Notes: generated from the letters alone by a model not told the origin. A DNA stretch of 64,000 nucleotides from Psococerastis gibbosa (GCA_963971405.1 OZ020486.1:16205419-16269418), one strand, 5' to 3'; shown: positions 11,401 through 22,960, counted from the stretch's first letter. Translations and numbers: made by a program.

Positions 11401-11802
11401 TGTCCAGCATCTTTTCTGATTGGAGGTCCATTCTCATGCCCTCCCACTTTCCTGCATAACCATGAATATGACACAGTGCCAATAAGTAACCGTACCAGAT
11501 GGGATCGTATTTCCATAACCATTGAAGTATTCTGGAAGCGTTGGCATGCAGAAGTTCTGCATACTCTAATGCAAAAGCACAAATGGCCCAGGGGCAATTC
11601 AAAAAATCTGGTTATAGGGCAACTGGTGTGGGTGCCTGACACTAGAAGCCAACCGGGAACCTGGCCTTTAGGTCGAATTTCCAATGTTTACCCAGATCAG
11701 GCTGGAGATGTCCGAGTTGTGGATGTTTCAACCCAATCTGGAATTCTAAGAAGAGCCAGTAGAAATTTGATTGTCGTGCCTGTCATGTGTCAGGTATCCT
11801 AG
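8494..11802 (+). CDS. pol: BEL/Pao RT-RNase H-integrase polyprotein part
   Basis: This frame continues gag-pro directly after the TAG and stays open for about 1100 codons. It has no ATG near its start, which argues for expression as a fusion. Counting from 8527, the reverse transcriptase shows ACDIDNFY near residue 142 and YIDD near 229. The Pao-type RNase H region shows VFSDASSSG near 398 and IPQLELSGIEL. The integrase zinc-binding part has the H..H and CIVC pattern at about 698-757. The DDE core has D in GIDCFGP, D in RSDCAKSF and E in SSWEQI. A DUF5641-like tail ends it (LVIGQLVWVPD...GTWPLGRI). All key catalytic residues that I can place are present. It copies element RNA to DNA and inserts it into the genome. 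Confidence 0.9.
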   Translation, partial: LIPEENFNTCVLDENEKYAETQFQETHSRKVNGQFVVKLPFKPDFPKLGNNRTKAIACYYSLEKRLSNRSDYSLYQTVLQDFFNKKEIIPSTLQNNYILNQHIVIKQSNQKAKIVFNPAVKSPVYSLNDTLICGPKLQRDLSHVIISARGEPIALACDIDNFYRSIAIHPDDAEKLHIFARLDSDGNVSQHGEITECQIMHLCYGLSPAPFLALRCILQLCKENELNFPAATRILAKFRYIDDIFFSASDIQTCKQMKKDLCSILSQGQFTLSKFVSSHSKELNLGSAPVSVRFSDSNITPILGCLWDPENDVFKFEFTEFKGPVTKRTCTSFLAKCYDSEGMIAPVLFYHKRFVQLCWHNHANLGWDKELPPDAAKEWIDFTNQMPVLTEISIPRYCTIPNCKQYLCVFSDASSSGIASAAYVVTATPGNQPNLSRLIYSKTKLAPLRTVRTIPQLELSGIELSAKIIKWLLDGDLPFKFEAIYGFADSMIALAYLKIPLCKLKVYVANRVSSIHNLTSKSKVEWLYCSTTDNPSDLPSRGITPNKLINNEFWFTGAEFLKYDFPPSDNLPPVPDQENLPDVIEPILLVPAFEPEPNLIVKLSQDFSNFCHLQRIVGYVLRFVNNCRHKKFKRKIGFVLTLPELYSATLFIVKHVQNYYFYKVTNLIKNRKNSCPKHLLSLSPFIDPSGLLRVGGRLQNAKINYEAKHPLILPKDCNLSKILCRYYHSLSAHGGSNLSISLLRQKFWIVSGKALMKSIIHACIVCAKWHPVRHSPTQGQLPPWRVEQTFCFRGVVGIDCFGPYLYKFSGRRNSGTSKMYGIIFVCEGSRACHIEPLSSLSTRDFLAAVDRFTARRGLPQKIRSDCAKSFSAGFRKMSEVSKWLNENSDSIISNLASRSIEFSQIPAYSPWFSSWEQIIACCKRLLKVLLISPMYYEEYATIFTRVESLVNSRPYLEPSQDAKDSVDLLCPASFLIGGPFSCPPTFLHNHEYDTVPISNRTRWDRISITIEVFWKRWHAEVLHTLMQKHKWPRGNSKNLVIGQLVWVPDTRSQPGTWPLGRISNVYPDQAGDVRVVDVSTQSGILRRASRNLIVVPVMCQVS

Positions 11803-12013
11803 TTGAATTTTCAAAAATTTAATTAAAAAATAATAATAATAATTTAATAATAATAACCATAATATTTACATACTAATTTGTTGTTAATTTAATTTCATAT
11901 TGTACTTACCATGCATGTTATACTATGTAAGGTTGTTGTGGTTTGTCATGTATTTATGTAATGTATTTTTTACTGATCAGCCCACATATTGGTTTCAATT
12001 CCTGCCCCCAGTA
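11803..12013 (+). other. BEL 3' untranslated region
   Basis: AT-rich sequence between the pol stop and the 3' LTR. A polypurine tract is expected just before 12014, but the actual sequence (TTTCAATTCCTGCCCCCAG) is pyrimidine-rich. Confidence 0.6.
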
Positions 12014-12297
12014 TAGTCAAGTTAAAACATGTCAAAAGGAATAACTGCACATACAAATCAGTATCAATCGATAACTCGCTTGTGTCAGTAATCACAAGTA
12101 CCGTAACTGTTGTCATTTTATACAATTTTACTATTTCTATATTATAGTGAGTCGTGCCGTGCCCCCCCCCCCTCTTAGTCTACCAGAACTTCAATTCACT
12201 ACGCACACGGGCGCCCGTCTCTTCAAGAAGGCACCAAAGTAGTAAGTTTTGGGAACAGCAACACCCCCTCAGCTAGGCACACCAAGCACACCCACTA
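12014..12297 (+). repeat. BEL element 3' LTR
   Basis: Identical to 5772-6052 apart from an extra six bases (CTTGTG) near 12079 and three fewer C in the C run. It is followed by the ATCCT duplication. Confidence 0.88.
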
Positions 12298-12328
12298 ATC
12301 CTTACACTAACGTATAAATTGAAAAGCA
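12298..12328 (-). repeat. Right target duplication and remainder of the split CTGT/CAGA repeat
   Basis: ATCCT (12298-12302), then TACACTAACGTATAAATTGA and AAAGCA. This is the terminal piece missing from the copy that stops at 5771. Intact copies read TCCTTATACTACGTATAAATT then GGAAAGCA. Confidence 0.8.
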
Positions 12329-12639
12329 ATCATAATCAAAGATTGTTCTGTACGAGCAACTGGTATCAATTTCGTCACCGTCAGTGTCATGTTACCGTGC
12401 GGCTCATATGATTTTCTTCGTTTTAATTTACTGTAGTATTTTGCCGAGAATTGGAATTGGAATTGTCCAGTTAGTTGAGAAATAGACTTTGAAACAGGAG
12501 GTCGAGGTTCGTAACTTAATAGAAAAGGAAAATATTCCGCCGGACCTGGGAACACCCAACTCTTATGGGTACCTATCCTTCATTGTTAGTCGGACATCAC
12601 AACATATCAGATACAGCACTGTTCTAGAGATAGGATCCT

Positions 12640-12965
12640 CCTCTGCTAGTCCCAAAGATCTAGCTAGACCATCATTGGCCGGCCGCCATACCAAGTTGAA
12701 TCCAGCGGACCAGAGCAGGTTCAAAGCTGCAGATAACTTGGTCGTGTGCACAGTGCCAGTAGGGAATCATGGTAGGACTTGTCCTTGTCACCTCCGAACT
12801 AATCGTGTGACTTCACTGCTGTGTTTCCCAAGTGGTTCGGAATCCACTAAAATTAGGAGGTCCACTGTCCTATGGGCTGGCATAGGACAGTCAAGTCGGG
12901 GTCGCTCTATGGGCCCAAATATGAGGCCTAAGTCGTTATTAACCCGACGAACATTACTACTACTA
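12640..12965. repeat. Dispersed repeat with conserved hairpins, copy 1
   Basis: 12760-12965 closely matches 39985-40195. 12640-12780 matches the reverse complement of 57075-57180, and a decayed copy lies at 20985-21200. The core holds a 10-bp perfect stem, ACTGTCCTAT/ATAGGACAGT (12864-12873 with 12882-12891). It also holds the palindrome-like AGTGGTTCGGAATCCACT. The copy ends in an ACT-type simple repeat, as retroposons often do. The 172-codon ORF across it is not protein-like. Confidence 0.7.
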
Positions 12966-13380
12966 GACCATCATTGGGCTGTCGTGCCATGGCGTTTTTT
13001 GTTCTAGGTTTTGAAATACCGCCATTCAGCTACCTACAATACGTCGGGCTCGGGAGGTTATAAGCCACGCATTAGCTACAGTACTTGTTCGTAGTTTTAG
13101 AGACTACTTAGGCACTTCCTTCGTTAGCCTCATTATTATCTGAGAGACAATGGACCCAAGCAGTGTGTGACAGAGTGCATGGTCTGGCAGACCCAAGTTT
13201 CCTTCCTTAATGGTACCTTATAGCACATTATGGTCCGAGACGCAACAAAAGGCATAAACTGGATGGGGTCGTAGGGTCATCTCGGCATTGTTCCTGCCAT
13301 TCCCATTGCCAGCCACCTATGGCAATTTCTATTTAAAACTATGAAGAAGCTGACAAGTGACACTAGGTATTGTAATGTAT

Positions 13381-13519
13381 CTTTCTTTGAACAATTATAT
13401 TATGGAAGAAGAAAGAAAATTGTCTTCATTTTCCATGTGTGTGAATTTTGAGCCTTTCGGCCCTCTCTTACAATTTTCCTCTTACAATATTTTTTTCTTT
13501 CTTTGAACAATTATATTAT
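13381..13519 (-). mobile_element. Small retroposon with 23-bp target-site duplication
   Basis: The same 23 bases, starting CTTTCTTTGAACAATTATAT, occur at 13381-13403 and 13497-13519 and enclose a 93-bp insert. On the minus strand the insert has TGTAAGAGAGGGCCGAAAGG, resembling the 3' stem-loop of the tRNA-derived SINE family. The long direct duplication is the mark of LINE-driven retroposition. Confidence 0.65.
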
Positions 13520-16500
13520 ATTTATAATTTACATTTGTACAGGCACAGTTTACACCAGTTAAACTTATACAAAAAATAACAAAATATCAAGGAAAACATG
13601 AGAATGCAAGTGCGGTTATTTTCTGCTATGCTCTTCCATTACAAACGTTAAAAAAACAATTAAAATCCAACTTAAACTATAAACCTAGGCCTATAAGCAA
13701 TAAGCCATATTTGTAAAACTCAAGATTCACCAATCTGCCTAGTAGGCCTACGCGCTTTAAAAGTTTTAAGAGACACATAGAAAAAGGTAACTGCGTCGAA
13801 AATTGTTTGTCAATTCAGCAAAATTGCGTACTTATCTTGTACAGTCCCGGGATGGATAAAACAATGTTCAAAATTATTTTTTTTAATGTTGGCAATCACA
13901 TACATGAAATGTTGCTTATTGAATATAGACGGCTCGGATCCCCTTCACAATCCAATAGTACAACATATTGTATTATTAAATCACAAAATTTCACTCTGAC
14001 CTCAGAAAATGAAAAATGAGCGGAAGGTTGGGGAGGTTGCTGTTGAGTTTCGCATGAACAGAGATTAAAATCTGGAATGAGTTACGTCGGGGTATCATCT
14101 AGAAGTGGACTAGGTGACGAGCGTGACGACCTTTTGCCCATTACGAATGACAAAAAGTGTCGTTTTTATGTTTGTCCATTTTTCATGTTTCAAGATAGCA
14201 AACTTTGTGTTTTTTGTGTTGAAAATGACAGGCTCAATAATTTTAACAGTTTTCATTGTTGCAACGGACCAGTTTCTGATGCTCATTGTGGTTTTGCTGA
14301 TGTTAGTTGTTGATGGAGGTTTAAGTTGCCCTCTAGAGACGTAGATGTCGCTTTAATTACTAATAACACAAGGAGGTCTGCGTCGTAATTGCAATAAGGT
14401 TATTTGGTTGTTCGTTCATGTATGTGATTCTTCGTAAGAAACAGTGCAGTTTTCTTAATGTCACAGTGAATAGCAATTTGGCGATTTGGAAATGGAAGCC
14501 TCGTCATAGAGATTCTTGGAAAACACCAAGTCCTTTGTCGGTGATATAGGGCATCTGAATTCAACCATTTTTGTCAACTACTTGTTTCTCAGCTATATAA
14601 AGTAGGCCTAAGATTTGAACTGCAGAATTTTCGCCTCGTATTAGTTTTTAATTTAATTTTGTAGCATAATAGAATCCAAAGCCATGTAACATCTCCATTG
14701 ATATGGGCTGAAGCTAGCCGTCAGATACCATGAGATACGTAGGCTACTGGCGTCAAGTCTCGCCCACAATGTCACAATCAACAAATAGTCTTAGAATAAT
14801 ACTACACGACAATTTAACCATGTAATGTAGGCTGGAAACATAACAGAGGTGACCATTTGGTGTGGCGTGGGACTACCCTGTTGAGACCACAACGAAAACC
14901 CCGCATTTGATGAGTGAGCAAATCACGTTGTGTCAATACATTCCCTTTTTTATTTAATTGGTGATTGTCGGACGGGGATGCGAGACAGAGAGTGACGACA
15001 TAGATTGATTCAATGATGGTTTGCGTAAATATTCCATTCACGATTCCCCTTTTTATTGATTCAGAGCATCAGTGGATGATGTCTAACACGGGATGCACCG
15101 ATGATGAAGAGATTCGGTCAGCCTAGATGAGGACCTGGGTTGGTATACCCAGATTTAAGGTGCGACCCCCTACCGGACACCCTCTACATCAGTTTTCTTT
15201 AACAAAGTCAAATTTCACAGGAAGTATCTGTCGAGCTATCATTGATTTAGTATTAGAAAAATTACAAGAAATCTTCGTTTTGATGATGTGGTCGCATTGG
15301 CCGTTGGCGAAATATCTCAAATTCTCTGAGGTCCTCAGCTCAAGCGCCCGAGGGTTCAGGAGACCTGGAGGGGGGTAGCAATAACGTTTAGGTTTCTTAG
15401 GGGAATTTCTTTGATAAAATAGGCCTGAAATAGTGGGATTTTACGCAATTTGCCCGAAAACATTTTTGATTTTGCTGACAAAGCCTTTATTAACAAAATT
15501 AGAAACAAGGGGCCGGGGAGTCTCCCCGAAGGAATATTCTTGAATAAATAGGCGCAAAATTGTAAGTGTCTACAAAAGCACAGGGCTTTAAGTATAATAG
15601 TATAAAATATAACTAATATAAGTATTAAGTATATAAGTATTTCTTCATGTCCTTGAAAGAAATGCTGTAGGCGGAAATAGATTTAACACTTTTTGGGTTT
15701 ATGGGGCTTTTGACGTTAATTGGCAATTAACTTATTTTCGGAGCATTGATATGGCGATTATCTATAAATTCCCACTTAAGTAGTGCTGTTACCTATCGGA
15801 TTTGTCATTGAGCTATGCTTTCGTTTCCATTGTATTATTACTGTAATGCCTCGCTGTTCATTACATGGCTATCCCTAATTGACATAGTCTACCAATTTAT
15901 TGTTTACCATTATAGGGACTAACAGTAACCAGTTTTATGCTGCAATTGCTTTTAATAGCTTGCTGTCTATGTTACAATGTTGAGCCAACATTCAAAATCC
16001 TTCAACACGATGGGGAATATCTAGACATCTTTTTACCTTCACTTTTCCCGTCACTTTTCAACGGCTCGTTCCATTGCTGGTCGCACGACACTGTTCAAGG
16101 CCACGAGTAAGCCGTTGCCATGGCGATAACCAGAGACAATGTCACGGCGGGAACTAGTTCCTAATAGGAAGTTACAGCGATGATCTGCCACGATCTCGCT
16201 TTCACTGATGAAGGTTCGCGATCATTGACGCAAATATGTAGAAATGACCATTTCCATATACTGCCGCGACTATCGAATCGTGATTCTATACAAATCTTTG
16301 ACAGTTTGAGATAACTTTCGCAGTTACAACGCATGTTAGGCTCTCTATGAATAGAGTAACACACTTGCCGGGGTTAGCAGGCACACGCTATAGTGTATTC
16401 ATCGTCTCAGCGTGTACAATCGAATCGAATGGCTCTGATTCTTCACCGAACACGGCTACGTGTCTTATTCGTGTTATTCGAACAACCGTGAGAAACCGGA

Positions 16501-16930
16501 CACCAGTATCAGATACACGCTACCCAAGTAGCCTTCTTCTTCTAATGCTTATTCTACCGATGATTGTCCATCATCATGGCAATTGTAGTCATGATGTTTA
16601 TACTGAGGAAATGTAATGCAGTGGTTTCCCGTTGCCTTCTGCATCCTTATGCCGTTGACTCTTTATTGAGTTTCTCCGCGTTCGGTTCCAGTTTCCCTAC
16701 CCCTGGGCAAAGTAGTGCCCTGCCCAGAAAATACTTTGTTTTTCGCTTATTCCGGCTCAAACTTGGTCCCCTATCTGTTCAGTCGCCATTACGCGCTTCC
16801 ATCTTGACCACGAGGATGTACAGATTAGGGATTTTCTCATCTTCGTCTCTGAGACCATTAGGCATCAGATTATTGAAGTCTCGCTGGTGTACAAATGGGT
16901 GCACTCCTGCGTCTTTTGCAGTTAAATAGT
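13520..16930. other. Intronic sequence, no gene seen
   Basis: No ORF with protein-like composition, splice-flanked exon, RNA gene or clear terminal repeats were found here. The 121- and 111-codon overlapping frames near 16564-17114 are repeat-derived. Confidence 0.5.
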
Positions 16931-16939
16931 TAAAATATT

Positions 16940-17240
16940 GACTTTGGTGCTGAATTTTTGCGAGATGAACGTCGGACGCGTCCGAGGGAAGCGGGATGTG
17001 GCTATGTCTACCCCATGTGATCATCTTGTTCATCTTCGTCATCCGAGTCAACAGCCCTTGAGTGCACTGCTTGACAACACTCCCCCAGTCAGGTCGGTTT
17101 TGTTTCTCTAACATCTCGAGAGTCTTCTTCTAATTCGTCCTTCCCACGATTTCGTGGAGGTCTTCGTCAGTCGTCTTCTGGCATTCGTATTCTTTGAACC
17201 TGTCCCATTTCTGGCCCTTGTTCTTCTAGTCATGCGCGAA
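16940..17240 (-). pseudogene. LINE remnant, C-terminal tail
   Basis: On the minus strand, the frame near 17110-17050 reads KQNRPDWGSVVKQC, which resembles the QNR.DW.S.VEQA end seen at 38575-38710. Upstream frames are broken. Only the last part of the reverse-transcriptase ORF survives. Confidence 0.4.
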
Positions 17241-19400
17241 AATTAATGATTGTCAAAATCTAACCAGTTAGCTGATGAAGCAAATTAGTTTCGTCAGGGG
17301 CGGTGCATTGGCATAATGGGCAAATTAGCTGGCGTCGTGCCCAAGCAGGGTTAAGAAGGCAACGCCAAAAACGGTCTAAATACCATTTAATTACTCAAAC
17401 ATGTCAATTAGATGCCACTGCGCTCACATAACAGTGCGCGGCATAGCATTATTAACTCAATCGTACCAACATGACGCAGATCGTCAAAATAATAACCCCC
17501 AGATGACTTGCACAAAGAAAAGAATGGGCTAGGTCCGGAAGTTCTCTGCTGGTCATTGAGTGGCCATCTCCAGACATGTAACTTCATATGGTGGACGCAG
17601 GACCCCTATGATGCAATGCACTCTCACTTAGGAGGGATTCCACCTCTGAGTTGTGCGTGCTTTCCATTAGGAAGTGCGCCAAATGTGACCTTGGCGGCAA
17701 ACTGGACAACGGCTACTGTGAACTTCGTGTACTCACTAGAAACGAGTTTTGTTTTGTTTCAAACTGGGCGTTGTTGGGTCTAAATTGTTGGATTTTACGT
17801 TTTTACTTGTATTTTACGCGGAAATTGCAGGTCATTCTTGGGTGCTTGTTTTAGCTTGTTTTATAACGGAAATCAACGTGATTGCAAATCGTTCTTGCGT
17901 GAGTTTTACTTAGTAGACTGGCTCGGAAAATAATATTGGATGAGGAACATGTTCACACATCCCTAGCGAATTTGAATGCATTATTAAACGAATTTTCTAA
18001 GTCACATCTCAGATTAGTCTTACTGCTGCTGAGAAATAAATTGCATTAATAAACATTAAAAGACATTAAATAAAATAAACTGAAGTTTGTAATTGAAGAG
18101 ATGGAAGTAGCAGTACCAAATAAGTAACAACTAAATTAAGAGGGAGTTCCAAAGAAATTTATAACATGAAAGGGAAATAAATAAAGGAATGAATAAAAAT
18201 GAAATTTCCGTAGTATCAAATAATATGCCATAGCAAAGTCAGTTTTGAAACAAATCAAACTAATCTGGAAACCGGTGGAAACGTTACGGAACTTCACAAA
18301 CTGCCATTATTTCTTGTTATGACAATATATAATGAAAACTAAATCGCATGTAATAAGGCATTACCGAAGATCAATAATGACTTTTATGCTGTTCATTATT
18401 AAAATATCCAAATGATTAATAAACTATGTTAGGTACCGGAGGTGATTACCCGGCTATAGCCACACCTAAAATGTAATTGTTACCGTACAGCGAGCCTTTC
18501 ATCTCCGCCTGATCGTTAATATTCATTAGTTAAAATTTGTTTTTGTCTGCAGTCAATGAGGTATCGCCTTAAATAGCAATAGCCAACAACTCATTAATTT
18601 ATTAGTCTATTTAGTGACTTTTCAAAATGAATTAATGAACATGCTATCTATCTGTCTCCTACGTATTGGTTAATTAACTGAGGCAACAACATTACCAACT
18701 GTAAACGGCACTATAAGGTGTTATGATGGACGATCGCGATGGGAAATTAGTGAAAGTATTTTTAATATTATTTACATTGATAAGTAAAACTGGCCTTAAT
18801 AGCTAATCGAAATACCCCCACTACGCGTTTTTTTCTTTTTTTACAAAGTCGATTGTGACAGGAAATATTGATCGTCGAATTTGAACTCCTTCCTCGTATC
18901 TACCATAGCAATAGTTTTTTTGTAAAATTTTTAATTTCAATAACAAGGCTAATTTTTGTTAGAAAGTGGTACATATCGTGTATCAAAATGCTCAGAAAAA
19001 TGTCTTCTGTTAGTCCTGATATTTTTGACAGCTCTACGATTGATATTTCGTGAGATATTTAATGCATACACTTATAAGGGTTTTTACCTCCGTTTGTCTC
19101 AGGGCGTGTTGGCGGTAAACTGGTATAATTACCAATTATCCCAAACCACTAAGTGACTTTTTCGCACTGACTATGAGCTGATCCTTTTAAGTCTCGCAAC
19201 CCGCAAGACCTATGGGACAAAAACTTTCGGGCCTTGGAAGTTCCATTTAGATGTTCTGTTTTTCTGACCTCCACCAGTCTTAATTGGGAACAAAAACGGC
19301 TTAATTATTGTCAAAAGTAAGAGTGCGAACTCTCAACTCAATGTTTTTATAACGTGACCATAGTCATCACACAAAAAATTGATGGTCATCTAACCGTGTC
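17241..19400. other. Intronic sequence, no gene seen
   Basis: AT-rich. CAGGGGCGGTGC at 17296 looks like a hAT-type end, but no matching right end was found. Nothing else was recognised. Confidence 0.45.
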
Positions 19401-19404
19401 AACA

Positions 19405-19680
19405 GTGGGGAACGTAGCCATAAATAAAAGGTGCGTGAATAAAAACAAGCATGATATAATCTATCAATGCAGCACTATGTGAGCATATGTATACCTGCGG
19501 CCCTCATGGGACAGTGGGGGTGTCAATTGTGGGCCATAAATAATGGATGCTGCGAAATTAAAAACGCGCATGACATAATCTCTGAATGCAGCACTGTGCC
19601 ACTATGTGACATGACAGCGAGCACACAGGCTCTTTTGTAGGCAAAGCTAACCCGAGGGGACAGCGGGGGTGTCTGGATGA
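19405..19680. repeat. Imperfect tandem repeat, period about 116 bp
   Basis: CCATAAATAA near 19418 recurs near 19534, with CATGA(T/C)ATAATCT and AATGCAGCACT following in both units. GGGACAGYGGGGGTGTC recurs at 19508 and 19657. Two to three decayed units. Confidence 0.5.
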
Positions 19681-20204
19681 CCATTGACGTTATTCAAGAG
19701 GTGTTGAAACGCGGCAGGTGTTTGCTAATTGCTGGCCGGCCCATCCTCACGCCCCCGGGACGGGGATCCAGGTCAGTCCTCTCACTGCCCACCGGCAGAT
19801 GATTTGCGTACAAAACGGCCCAAGGACGTGACTACTCGTTACGGAGTAACACGCAACCGCGCGGAAAATGACCGAAGATGTCACTACAATTGCACACGCA
19901 GAGCGCTTGAGCTAGTTTTATAATGCGAAAGGCCTTTGTGATTCCTATGACCTTTTATAAGTAAGTTGCCATCGGCATAGCTTTTGGAAACACTGTGCTT
20001 TTGTTGAAATCTTTGCCTTGTTAAACTGAACCATTTGAACACAGTGGATCTTGCTGCCGCTATGTTCTATGGTCTCAAAACCGTGTTCATGATAAAAAAA
20101 ACTGCCGAAACCTGTCAGAAACACTTCCAGGTCTGCTAGGGGTTGGCATGTTTGTGAAGCGGTTGTTGAAAGGCTGCATTACGGTGACGAATGATATAGC
20201 GAAG

Positions 20205-20360
20205 CAAAAACTGGAACAGGGGCTAGCTCAGCAGCAACCTGAAATAAGGGAAGGTTTAACCAGAGGGACCCAATGTGAAAACTCAGGTTAGGCTAATAAG
20301 ACAAAAGACTCCAGTGAAAGGTGCCATACCCCACCGTTATGAACCTAGAAATAACCATGA
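20205..20360. repeat. Dispersed repeat shared with 47790-47945
   Basis: AACCAGAGGGAC followed by AATGTGAAA, CTCAGGTTA and AACCTAGAAA occur in the same order and spacing in both places. Class unknown. Confidence 0.45.
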
Positions 20361-20984
20361 TTCATCAAGCAAGGGTACCAATAATATTGGGGTTGTTTAA
20401 GGTGACATGAATAAATTTCGTTTGCATTGCCTCTCTTACCGTGTTTTTCCTAAATCGGGAATCGAGGGTTACTCTTCCTACCTGAGGATGAACTATTGGT
20501 GTTTGACCTTTGCCTTATATTCCTCTGATGGTGAACCCTTGTACGCGGAACAACTGCAAGTATAGAACCACCCGCACTCGATCGGTTAAATCTTCAGCTT
20601 GATAAGAGAAAGCATACGGAGGATGATTAAAAAGCATTTCACGGCATCGATTAGTCTCTGGTCAACAAACAAACATTCTCCGAGGGTTAGCAGGAAATAA
20701 TTATTTCCCTCATACCGTCATACCGGTATTTGATGAGCCGGACATATTCCATAATTCGTTGAGCAAGAAATTGGCTGGAATGCCCACGGAAGATTACCGA
20801 TTGTAATGGCTCTATTGTTTTTAGATTCTGTGGCTGCTGAAGAGGTCGGCTCAGAGTTCAGAGGTCCTTCTACTAGGCTATTATCTGCTTTAATGCTTAA
20901 ATTCTTTATAACTAGGTATACACACATGTATGCGGTCTAACCCCAAGTATAATGACTATTGTATCCGTATTGTCTATCGCGCCA

Positions 20985-21200
20985 AGGGTCACTGCAACAG
21001 AACCTGTTCAAAACTGCTTCAAACTTCATAGTGTGCACAGCTTTGGCAGAAGAACATGGTGCGACATGAAACCGTGCGGAGACTCAAAGACAGTCTAAGT
21101 GCTTGCCGAGTCCTGGCTCCTGGTCACCTCTAAATTAATCGTGTGACTTTACTATTTCCTTAAGTGTTTCGGAATCTATTACAATGAGGAGGTCCAACCT
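20985..21200. repeat. Decayed copy of the hairpin repeat
   Basis: It carries GTGTGCACAG, CTGGTCACCTC, AATCGTGTGACTT and GTGTTTCGGAATCTATTA in the order found in the copies at 12640-12965 and 39985-40195. Divergent. Confidence 0.5.
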
Positions 21201-21539
21201 GTTTGTCAACTCCCCTCCTCACTGAGGTGAAGGAGTCTGTCATTAGGGTGCCTCTAGTGAAGAAACCCTCACTCCCCCCGCCAGGCTGACAGGGTTGTTT
21301 AAAGCAGAAATCCTGAAAGGAGGCGTTGGGAAACAAAACCAACCTGTTTATAAGACAATGTCTCAGGGGAGTATTTTTTACGTTTATAGGGTTGGTTCGC
21401 TCGAAGATATATTCCTGTAAACCGTCAAATAGTCTAATCAACAGTGTCGAAGCCCCACACTTGGCCAGTATTGCCATCCTGTTGCCAGTTAATTACCTAC
21501 TTGAAGGTTTATCAACGTTTACTTGAATGAACCTTAAAG

Positions 21540-22480
21540 CAACACAACTGCTCTTTCATCTTTCATTCGATATACATATGAAGCTTAAACTTTCTTCACG
21601 TACTTCATTTAAATACTTTCCACCGAACATCTAAAGGTTAGAATTTCACACGACGTTGATAAATCACGTCAGATTTCATTAATAACTTATGGCATATATA
21701 ATTGTAGCCAACCCCCTTATACTAATAAACAACAAATTGCCATTTTCCTTTTGCTATTCCTCTCTTGAGCAATAAATCACCAGAAACGTGCAATGGAAAT
21801 GACCAATTGAAGCCAGGAATGGTTCATATAATTATTTATAGTGGAGGAGATCAAAAAGGTCAATCTGCATTTTCACATATGTTTCGAACGTCTATTGAAG
21901 GGGCATTAGTAAACGTCCAATTTCCAGTCATGCTATCGAGTTTCATCGCTTCTTTGTTACCCAATACCGCGCATTATAGTTATCTTTATCGGTGTAATTT
22001 TACCGCATTATTGGGCGTTCGTAGATGATCATATGGCTTATCTGCTTATGAAGTACAGTACTTGCCCGTAATTATGCAAACCAATAAAATTTCGATTGAT
22101 GTTTCACGTTTTTTTACCTTTTCTACTACAAAGCTATTCTTGCCAATTGATGCTGAACTGAAATGGATGTGTCCTTAAATTACGTAAATTCAGATGTAAC
22201 AGCTAGGATTAAAGCCCGGGCCTCCTGAATTGAATCATACGGACGATTAGTAAGCCAAAAAGATACTTGCAATAATGTTGCATACTGTAACTCTACCCTT
22301 CGCTAAACTGTCGACGGTGCTGCAATAAAGAGTGTAAAATGCTTTGCATACCTACCATGGCAGCAAAATAACACAAGAGGGGAAAACATCCCAGGAAATA
22401 TCCAGGCGAATATACTTAGCCAGGCTAGCTTTTAACATGAAGTCAAAGATATTCGAATCTAACGACAATTAAACGACATC
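21540..22480. other. Intronic sequence, no gene seen
   Basis: No gene, RNA or repeat that I could define. Confidence 0.4.
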
Positions 22481-22482
22481 GA

Positions 22483-22960
22483 CTTGGATATAAGGAAAAG
22501 ACTTCTCAAAACTCTAGTGTGGAGTGTGCTCTTGTATGGAAGTGAAACATGGTGCATTTACGAACATGACAAAAAAAACTGGAAGCCTTTGAGTTTTGTT
22601 GCTACAGAAGAATTTTGAAAATTCCATGGAAAGACCACATAACTAACGAAGAAATGCTCCATAGAATAAAGGAAAAAAAAGCGATTATGACCACCATTTC
22701 AACAAGAAGAGGCAAATGGATGGGGATATTCTGAGACACGAAGGGCTCGTCAAGAACATCATTGGGGGTATTGTTGAAGACACCAACTCAAGAGGACGAA
22801 AGAGGAAGGAGTACCTACCATAAGAGGATGTCATGAAGGACCTAGGGTGCGACACCTATAAAGGACTGAAAAGGACCGCTCAAAATAGACAAGAGTGGAG
22901 AAGAAGACTACTACATTCACTGCAAACCAATCCATAGATTGCAACTCAAGAAAAAGACCC
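22483..22960 (+). pseudogene. LINE remnant, reverse-transcriptase C-terminus
   Basis: The translation shows the non-LTR retrotransposon tail: IRKRLLKTLVWSVLLYGSET, then after a frameshift in an A run near 22570 KLEAFEFCCYRRILKIPWKD and NEEMLHRIKEKK. In-frame stops follow. The far 3' end (near 22830-22950) is repeated at 31329-31457. It is 5'-truncated and broken. Confidence 0.75.

Larger units (their letters stand above)
5772..12297 (+). mobile_element. BEL/Pao LTR retrotransposon, nearly intact
   Basis: A full-length element: 281-bp 5' LTR, a 362-bp leader, a gag-protease ORF, an RT-RNase H-integrase frame, a 211-bp 3' untranslated part and a 284-bp 3' LTR. BEL/Pao membership rests on the DUF1759-type gag, the retroviral-type aspartyl protease with DTGS, RT with YIDD, the Pao-type RNase H region, an H2C2 plus DDE integrase and the C-terminal DUF5641-like tail. 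The LTR ends are TAGT...ACTA, not TG...CA. ATCCT flanks both sides. The LTRs differ only by a 6-nt indel and the length of a C run, so insertion is recent. A single in-frame TAG at 8491-8493 divides the coding frame. The element lies inside the inferred 50-kb intron, in the opposite orientation to the FAS1 gene. Confidence 0.9.

Noticed and set aside
12489-13007. 172-codon plus-strand ORF
   Set aside because: It runs through a dispersed hairpin repeat whose other copy has a different frame. The composition is not protein-like.
17296-17360. hAT left end CAGGGGCGGTGC
   Set aside because: No inverted partner or 8-bp duplication was found within a few kilobases.
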